Source: Nageia nagi (taxonomy: Eukaryota; Pinophyta). From it: a stretch of 64,000 nt of DNA. Below, piece by piece: positions 57,436-64,000 of this stretch. The translations under genes and the position numbers were made by a program. The stretch spans positions 868,001-932,000 of the forward strand of contig JBITNC010000001.1 of NCBI GenBank assembly GCA_050084985.1, written 5' to 3'. The first letter of the stretch is position 1. Every line of letters starts with the position of its first letter. Under the pieces are notes generated by a model. The model was not told the DNA's origin, ran no database searches, and was given only the letters and a program-made list of their open reading frames with translations.

Positions 57436-58950
57436 TGGTAAGAAGACTAACAATCAAGTCTCTTAACAGCACAAATTGAGATTTTGCCATCGATTTTATG
57501 AAGATATCCGCCACTTGGTCTTGTGTTGGACAATACCTCAATTTTATCATTCCTTTCTCCACCAAATCTCAAATGAAATGAGTTTTCAAATCAAAGTGCT
57601 TGGTTCTAGAATGGTGGATAGGATTGTGTGCCAACTTGATGGCACTTTGGTTGTCACAAAAAATTGTTGTTTCTTGAGTTTGCTCCTCTCCAATTTCTTT
57701 CAATACTTTTCTCAACCATAGTACTTGTGTTGAAGCACTTGTCACAGCCACATACTCAGCTTCAGTACTAGAAAGAGCTACTGTAGATTGTTTTTGAGAG
57801 CTCCATGATATCAAACCTGATCCAAGAGAGAAGCAATTCCCACTTGTGCTCTTTCTATCATCCAAATCGCTGCCCCAATCACTATCACTGAAACTTATGA
57901 GTTGGAGCTTGGAATCACATGTATAATGTATTTCATAATCAATGGTTCCCTTCACATACCTTAGTATTCTTTTCACTACCTTGATATGTACAATAGATGG
58001 ATCACTCATGTATCTTGCCACCAAAGATACACTAAATTGCAAATCCGATCTTGTGTTTGTCAAAAACATAAGACTACCAACAATGCTCCTATATTGCTTT
58101 TTATCAACTTTTGGTTCTCCATCCTCCTTACAAAGGTGTTCTCCATGGGTTGTAGGTGTTGCTACAGGTGTGCAATTGTCCATTTTGAATCTTTTGAGCA
58201 TGTCTCTTGCATATTTGGATTGAGACACAAAGATTTCATCTTGTGTTTGATGCACCTCCAAGCCAAGAAAGTAGCTCATCAAACCAAGATCTTTCATGTC
58301 AAACTCAACCATCATATGAGTTTTGAACTCTTCATTCATCTTCTTATTGCTGCCCATGAATACCAAATCATCTACATATAAGAAAATAATCAAAATATCA
58401 GTAGCACTTTTCTTAAAATACAATGTAGGTTCACTTACACTTCTTTGAAAACCCACACTTTTGAAGTATCCATCAATTCTTGTATACCAAGCTCTTGGAG
58501 CTTGCTTCAACCCATATAGTGCCTTCTTGAGCTTGCATACATGGTCTTCTCTTCCTAAAACCTCAAAACCTTGAGGTTGTGCTACATACACCTCTTCATT
58601 GATGTCACCATTCAAAAATGCACTTTTCACATCCATGTGTTGGACTGTCCAACCCTTACATGTTGCCAAAGAGAGTGCTAATCTGATTGTTTCTTGTCTT
58701 GCAACTGATGCAAATATCTCCTCAAAATCCACTCCATACTGCTGAGTGAATCCCTTTGCCACTAGCCTTGCTTTGTACCTCTCAACACTACCATCACTCT
58801 TGCATTTTATTTTGTACACCCATTTGGAACCAACCATTTTCTTACCTTTGGGCAACTTGCAAAGTTCCCAAGTATCATTTCTTTCAATAGCATTAATCTC
58901 TTCTTTCATAGCTTGCATCCAAACACCATTAGAACAAGCTTCTTCATAAC
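57436..58950 (-). pseudogene. Ty1/copia reverse transcriptase and RNase H, almost intact
   Basis: A 449-codon frame (57569-58918) is open. In order: WVYKIKCKSDGSVERYKARL, HMDVKSAFLNGDINEEVYVA, LKKALYGLKQAPRAWYTRID, the catalytic box FLYVDDLVFMGSNKKM near 58350-58395, and YFLGLEVHQTQDEIFVSQSK. RNase H follows with SFSDSDWGSDLDDRKSTSGN, ALSSTEAEYVAVT and CDNQSAIKLAHNP. The reading stops at a TGA after THFI but continues in the same frame (DLVEKGMIKLRYCPTQDQVA) to the polypurine tract, so a single nonsense codon separates it from full length. It would copy the RNA into DNA. At the start, a frameshift near 58950 separates it from the upstream hinge. Confidence 0.93.
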
Positions 58951-60153
58951 AAGATGGCTCAACAACAGCAATATTTGTATATTAAATAGAATTTGAAACA
59001 AAGAAAGAGCATAATTTACCACTTCACCTTTGGGCTCTCCATTGTCTTCATCTTCATATATGTGCATGCTCTCTAATCTTGCAACAAGATTTTGCATCTC
59101 TTGAGTTTGGCTCCTTGTGAATCTTCTCATAGAGTTGCCATTTATATTTGGCTTTTCAGATGATCCCTCAACCATCTCTTACCTTTGTTACCTTGGTTCA
59201 ACAATCTTGCATTGGGTGAACTTGGTGCACTTACACTTTTTGGTGATGTGTTGGAGCTAGATGATGATGTTGGTGAGCTTGGAGTACTCACACTTGATGG
59301 CTGTTCCTCATTTTTCTTCCTCACACCATGGTTGGGCTGCACTGTCAATGCTTCTTCTCCTCCAAACTATCTCCTCCAAACACATTCTGTTGCAATTTTT
59401 TATGGCTATTGTACTCTCCCCCTTCATCAAAAATTGCATCTCTTGATACAATTATTTTGTGGCTCTTGGGATTATAGAATTTGTAAGCTCTTGAATGCTC
59501 ACAATATCCTATAAACACACATGGTTCAGATTTGGCATCTAGTTTCCTCCTTCTTTCATCATTGATGTGCACATATGCAAGGCATCCAAACACTTTGAAG
59601 TGTTCTAAATTTGGTTTTCTCTCAAACCAAGCTTCATAGGGAGTTATTTTGTCCAAGCTTCTTGTAGGAGACTGGTTCAAAATATACACTGCTATTTTAA
59701 TTGCTTCAACCCAATAAACATTGGGCAACTTCTTGCTTTGCAACATACTCCTTGCCATCTCAATAAGAGTCCTATTTTTCCTTTCTGCTACACCATTTTG
59801 TTGTGGTGTGTAGGGAGAAGTAAGGTGTCTCCTAATACCATTCTCTTTACAAAATTGAAAGAACTCACTGCTACAATATTCTCCTCCTCTATCACTTCTT
59901 AAGCACTTCACACTATGCTCACTTTGTTTCTCAACTAGCAATTTCAATTCTTTAAAACATTTCAATGCTTCATCTTTGCTTGAGATAAAATAAACCCAAC
60001 ACATTCTTGTAAAATCATAAATGAAAGTGATAAAGTAAGTAGATTTACCAAAGCTTGCTATTTGCATAGGCCCACAAATATCAGTATGGACCAATTGGAG
60101 AGGGTGTTTGGCTCTCCATGCTTCATCCTTTGGAAACTTCCCCCTTGCTTGCT
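58951..60153 (-). pseudogene. Ty1/copia integrase and hinge, 5' truncated
   Basis: A 250-codon frame (59345-60094) holds the integrase core: VHTDICGPM with the first Asp, CLRSDRGGEYCSSEF with the second, NGVAERKNRTLIEMARSML with the Glu, then ITPYEAWFERKPNLEHFKVF and the C-terminal part SEPCVFIGYCEHSRAYKFYN. All three catalytic residues are present. A serine- and proline-rich hinge follows (SSVSTPSSPTSSSSSNTSPK), broken by frameshifts near 59345, 59150 and 58960. The reading can be followed upstream only to KQARGKF-like residues near 60150, where another element starts, so the first part of integrase, protease, gag and the 5' LTR are missing. Confidence 0.93.
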
Positions 60154-60339
60154 ATATATCAATACATAATCATTACTCCAAGGTTATTCTAAAGTATGAT
60201 CACTTTTGGAGGTGACGTAGGCTAAACATAATCATAATGGGTTTTAAGAACTGGTTTCCAAAAGTAGTTACATTATTAAGAAAGAAGGAAAGCCTTGCAA
60301 GTTAATGTTGAGTAACCTGGATACAAAAGAGATGACATC

Positions 60340-60780
60340 AGTGATTTCAGACCTTAATCCAAAACCAAATCTCGGAGGAAATGAGGTCAGCAAAAGGGTT
60401 ATCAAATAGCCAAAGCTAGTAAAGTGAAGCATTCCAGAAGTATGAAGATGACATCATGGGGAAAACAATGTTCACTTTCTTGAATGAAATTGGATCCCGG
60501 AAAAGATGAGGTCAACAAGGAGTGATTGAATAGCCAGAGCCAGTAAGTAGAATATCCTGAAATGTAGAGATGAGGTTAGCAAAAGGGTTATCAAAAATCC
60601 ATAATCAGTAAAGTAAAGCATTCCAAAAGTATGAAGATGATGTCATGGGGAAAACAATATTCACATTTTTTAATGAAACCAGATCTCGGAAGCGATGAGG
60701 TCAACAAGGAGTGATTGAATAGTCGAAGCCAGTAAGTAGAATATCCTGGAAGAGATGAGGTCAGCGAGAGGTGAGATCAT
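60340..60780 (+). repeat. 189-bp tandem repeat, about 2.3 units, in the LTR
   Basis: GTCATGGGGAAAACAAT recurs 189 bases apart (near 60453 and 60642). GATGAGGTCAACAAGGAGTG occurs near 60506 and 60696. AGTAAGTAGAATATCCTG occurs near 60543 and 60732. The motif GATGAGGTCA(A/G)C recurs several times within it. Confidence 0.9.
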
Positions 60781-60842
60781 AGTTATCAAGAAGCCATATC
60801 ATCTACAATTTGCCCAATTTTTGTAATATTCTACCAAGTGGT

Positions 60843-60849
60843 GTATATA
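60843..60849 (+). promoter_or_regulatory. TATA-like box of the gypsy LTR
   Basis: TGTATATAGG about 107 bases before the poly(A) signal at 60950, a spacing that resembles the Reina-like LTR. Confidence 0.5.
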
Positions 60850-61480
60850 GGTAGTATCAGTTAAAAGAAGGCTAGAATCTTGAAGCTATTTTTGTAAACG
60901 TTTCTATTCTACAATTCTTGTAACTATTGTTATTTCAGTATAAGTAAGGAATAAACAAAGGAAAAATGGTTGAAAGCCCTAGTATTGCTCCTTACATTTG
61001 TTCTCTAAGACCTGTAGTTTTTTATCGGTAATATGATACCATCTTGACCTTTCTTGTCTAGCACTCGTAATTGTTATTCTTAATTAGGTTACATTATGGT
61101 AGCTTGGCATGTTTTCTGAATGATAATTGTGAGTTGTTAGTATAACTGTGTCTGCATACATGGTAGAGTAAAGCTAGGAAACTATTAGAGAGTGAGAGCT
61201 TGTACTGTAGCTGCTACACTAGATTCAGACCAAGGTTTCACACCCTATGAAAGCCCACGCTGAACTAGCGATTCACCTTTGCTTTCTCTCTTGTTACCCT
61301 AAGCCTTTTTGCTTAAATTCCTCACACTCTACTCCTTTTATTTTCTTTCCTGTTACTTCTCCTACACCCAATGTATAAGGAACCAACCTTCTCCAGAGAT
61401 TAGACTATCACCATAGTCTATTCTTGATTTACTTTGGTTAAGATTGTTCATGGCACATATATTACACAATCCTAATCAAT

Positions 61481-61630
61481 AGTATTTCTTTTTAGCATGC
61501 CCAATGGGACACTGAAGAAACTTATTGGTGACTTTGTTGAAGCACTATCTATGGTATGTATTAAAGTAGATTGTTTGTAAATATCATATGTGCTTTTGAA
61601 CCATTTATTTTCTTTTGCAACCTAGAGTTT
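61481..61630 (+). other. Leader of the right-end gypsy element
   Basis: TAGCATGCCCAATGGGACAC near 61492 might be a degenerate Lys-tRNA primer site (TGGCGCCCAACGTGGGGC), but gaps are needed. No coding before 61631. Confidence 0.4.
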
Positions 61631-63000
61631 ATGTGGACTAGATCTAAAACCAAAGTAGCAAAAGAAGCACCGAATTTTAGAATGTTAGATGCTCCTAAGA
61701 GAAAGACCTTGATCAAGTCCAAGTCTTTGAATAGTATCATCACCCTAAAATCCTTTACCAAGCCAGAACCATCCAATCTTCACACTAGAAATACCTCTCC
61801 TAAAATGGATAATCTAGCTCAAAATATTTATCCAAAATGGGATAATGGGGTACCAATACCTCTGGCTATGTTGCATGATATCCCAGCTAATGTTTTCAAA
61901 ACCTTCCAAAGTTTGATGCAACTTCAGAGAAAATAGCTTATGAGCATTGTGTTGATGTAGCTGGCCTAGCTAAGATTCCTAATATTCAACATGAAGATGT
62001 CATGGTGAGATTACTGGCTCAGTCTTTCAAAGGAAAGGTCCTGGATTGGTATAGGGGCCTTCCTAATGGATTTATAACCACTTGGGCTCAACTGGAAGAG
62101 CCCTTTATCTTGGAATTTAATGAATTAGGAGATCCTTTTTCTCTATTAACATAGTTCACTTCAATCAAAAGATATGAGCAAGAAAATATCCCTGATTTCA
62201 ACATTAGATTCCAAAAAACTTGGATGAGAGTCCCAATGCCAGTTAGGCCTTAGCAATTTCAAGCCTTAATGTATTACTTTATAGCCTTTCCTCTAGATCT
62301 CTCTCTGCAAATCCAAAATTTTGAAGTAAATACTTTCCCGAAGGTCTATAGAAAAGTAGTATATGCTGAAGCCTATCTTATTTCAGTAGGAAAATTGCCA
62401 AGTCGCATGCCCATGCCTTATTTTCCAATAATCACCCAACAGCAAATTTTGAGACCTCAAGTAGTTAGTTTGGCTCCACCTCTGGCTAGTATTCTCATCC
62501 CTATTTAATAGTGGACATCAACCCTGCTAGTCCCTAGAGCTCCCTTGGCCTTACCAACCCCTCATTAGCCTAATATGAATCAAGGAGTAGCTTCATCGAT
62601 AGAGATTCAGGAACTCCAAAATTTGTGTAGAAATATGACAAATCAGATTACCATTCTAAGTAGGCAAAGTAATGTGAGAAAATATCCTTATCCTACTGTA
62701 GAAAAGGGTCAACATGTGTCAAATGAGGATGTAAGCCAAGCTTCCTCTTCCGAGTCAGCCACTAATTTGTGTTTAGCCTGCAATGATGCTCATGAGCAAA
62801 CAACATGTCTTATTTATCAGTACCAAGAGTATTTATCAAGAAGTGGGGGTATTCCTCCACCTGGTGTGGCTGATGATAGGAACCAAGATGTGAACTTAAT
62901 GAATTTTGTACCAATAGATATAGGAGTGTTTGCTATGGAAACAAGATCAAGGAAAAAAACCCCTAGTCTTTGGTATTCCAGAAAGAAAGATTGAATCCCA
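61631..63000 (+). pseudogene. Gypsy gag, right-end element
   Basis: The start at 61631 (MWTRSKTKVAKEAPNFRMLD) is the first ATG of a basic N-terminal frame. After a shift near 61930 the core reads VDVAGLAKIPNIQHEDVMVR, then GKVLDWYRGLPNGFITTWAQ (about 62030-62095), YEQENIPDFNIRFQKTWMRV, and an open piece at 62269-62508. A third open piece (62575-62994) carries IQELQNLCRNMTNQI and a knuckle CLACNDAHEQTTC (about 62780-62815). It shows moderate decay with few stops. Lineage within gypsy is not clear without RT. Gag would form the particle. Confidence 0.88.
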
Positions 63001-64000
63001 AAAGAGTTCTGGTTCAGTGATTCCTAAAAAGTAAGATGCAATTTCTGGTTCTAAGGAAAAGACCCCAAAAAAGGAAATAGTTTCCCAAGAATTCCCATTT
63101 TTGGAAACCAAATCGATGCCTAAAGCCAGTGATCAAAATCTCTGGAAGTTAAGGTTCTCTTCGCTCACCAAGCATCAGAGAAAAGATGATACTCTACAGC
63201 TTTAGGAAAGATTTACTAATAGATTTAGAAATAAAATTAGTGAACCTCTAGCTATCCTAGAGTTCAACATTATGGCAGAGCTAAAGAGAACTCTCATGAG
63301 AGTGTACTTGTTTGAAGCTTTAAAAATACCCGGGCAAATTGATTTACTGAAAATGTCTGCTTATAGCATTGAATGAAGGAATGGAAAGAGTGCTTAATCT
63401 TTTTGAGACATCGAAATATCCAAGGATGGGAAAGAATAAACCTCCAACTTTTTATATGACTTTGGAAATTGAGGATATGTACTTCATAATTGTTTGGTTG
63501 ATTTTGGGGTAGCTACTATTGTGATGCCTAAAGCAGTGTGTGATGTGATGGGGTTGCCTATGACAAGAACATCCACTAGAGTACTACAACTGGATTCCAC
63601 ACCTATCAAAATACTAGGAGTGATCAAAGATGTAGTCCTAAAAATACATAAGCGTCCTTCTGTAATTATTATTTAGAAAGTTGTAGTTGTTGAGCTGCCC
63701 CCTTTGTTCGGGCTATATCTATCTAGAGAATTTACAGCTAAAATAGGGGGTTATCTAGCAATGGACTACACCCATTATTTGATCCCTTGTGCAAATAAGA
63801 GGGTAAGACTGAATAATGAGGAAATTTTCTGATTTTCATGTGGAGAAAAAGGAGGAGGTTTGTGCAATCTTTGGCAAATTGGAAGAATCAGATGAATTGC
63901 TAGAAGAACTGCAAACCAAAGACCCTTGTAGTATGAGTATGCTCAACACTATCTATGACCTGGAGTTTGGAAATTATTGTTTAATAGAATCAGAATATTT
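63001..64000 (+). pseudogene. Gypsy protease region, running out of the window
   Basis: 63001-63440 is decayed linker with several shifts. From about 63476 the frame reads HNCLVDFGVATIVMPKAVCD (60-residue open piece 63494-63676), an aspartic protease in which the active-site D-S/T-G has become D-F-G. It continues PPLFGLYLSREFTAKIGGYL, then MDYTHYLIPCANKRVRLNNE to about 63820, which is the conserved tail after the protease in plant gypsy elements. The RT would follow beyond 64000. The active-site change suggests a dead enzyme. Confidence 0.82.

Larger units (their letters stand above)
60154..61480 (+). repeat. Gypsy LTR region, plus strand (ends approximate)
   Basis: About 1.3 kb of non-coding DNA lies between the truncated copia element and gag. 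It holds a 189-bp tandem repeat, a TATA-like GTATATAG near 60842 and a poly(A) signal AATAAA at 60950-60955, then a pyrimidine-rich R-U5. The layout is that of an LTR whose gag follows at 61631. I cannot fix the TG and CA ends; a start near TGCTATATATC at 60150 is likely. Confidence 0.65.

Noticed and set aside
57986-58381. Plus-strand frames opposite the young copia element, also 59185-59514
   Set aside because: Antisense shadows of the well-supported RT and integrase frames.
1-64000. Host protein-coding genes, tRNA or rRNA genes
   Set aside because: No run of exons with non-transposon protein content and no cloverleaf-like or rRNA sequence was noticed on either strand; a search with tRNAscan-SE and a plant protein database would be decisive.

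Overview
This window looks like nuclear DNA of a land plant with a large, repeat-filled genome. It is strongly AT-rich, and I find no host gene, rRNA, tRNA or CRISPR array. Almost every recognisable stretch belongs to an LTR retrotransposon (Ty1/copia or Ty3/gypsy), mostly old copies full of stops and frameshifts. A gymnosperm is my guess, from the age of the copies, the long LTRs and the Tat- and Athila-like lineages, but the sequence does not prove it.

Left part (1-13.6 kb), mostly minus strand. A decayed Ty1/copia element enters from the left edge, with gag fused by deletion to the second half of integrase. It is followed by its PBS and a 2.3-kb LTR (2556-4876). Next come the 5' end of another copia element (LTR about 5373-5866) and a Tat-like gypsy derivative with two LTRs (5.9-7.8 and 12.1-13.6 kb). 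That derivative keeps gag, protease and a G-patch-like segment but has lost the rest of pol.

Middle (13.7-28.3 kb). An Athila-like gypsy composite on the minus strand has a tRNA-Asp-type primer site twice and two related LTRs (15376-16917 and 23149-24574). The left LTR has a polypurine tract on one side and a primer site plus gag on the other, so it is shared by two internal regions. The unit between the LTRs carries pol and a third, unidentified coding region. A second unidentified coding region, with an acidic tail, lies on the plus strand at 26.4-28.3 kb and has a clear homologue on the minus strand at 46.4-48.0 kb.

28.4-43.7 kb, plus strand. A Tat-like gypsy element runs from LTR through gag, protease, G-patch, RT, RNase H, a second archaeal-type RNase H and integrase to an unidentified 3' region. 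A 2.1-kb LTR-like block with TG...CA ends is inserted inside its RT. A 484-bp solo LTR with a perfect 5-bp target duplication sits at 43789-44272.

46.4-64 kb. A degenerate chromovirus with a chromodomain lies on the minus strand (48.2-52.9 kb). It is head-to-head with a plus-strand Reina-like chromovirus (52.96-57.04 kb). That element is cut by the best preserved element here, a Ty1/copia copy on the minus strand (57.0-60.15 kb) with a nearly intact RT-RNase H frame. The window ends inside a plus-strand gypsy element (LTR from about 60.15 kb, gag, protease). The DNA is a stack of nested, recombined and truncated transposons; no genes act together in a host pathway.
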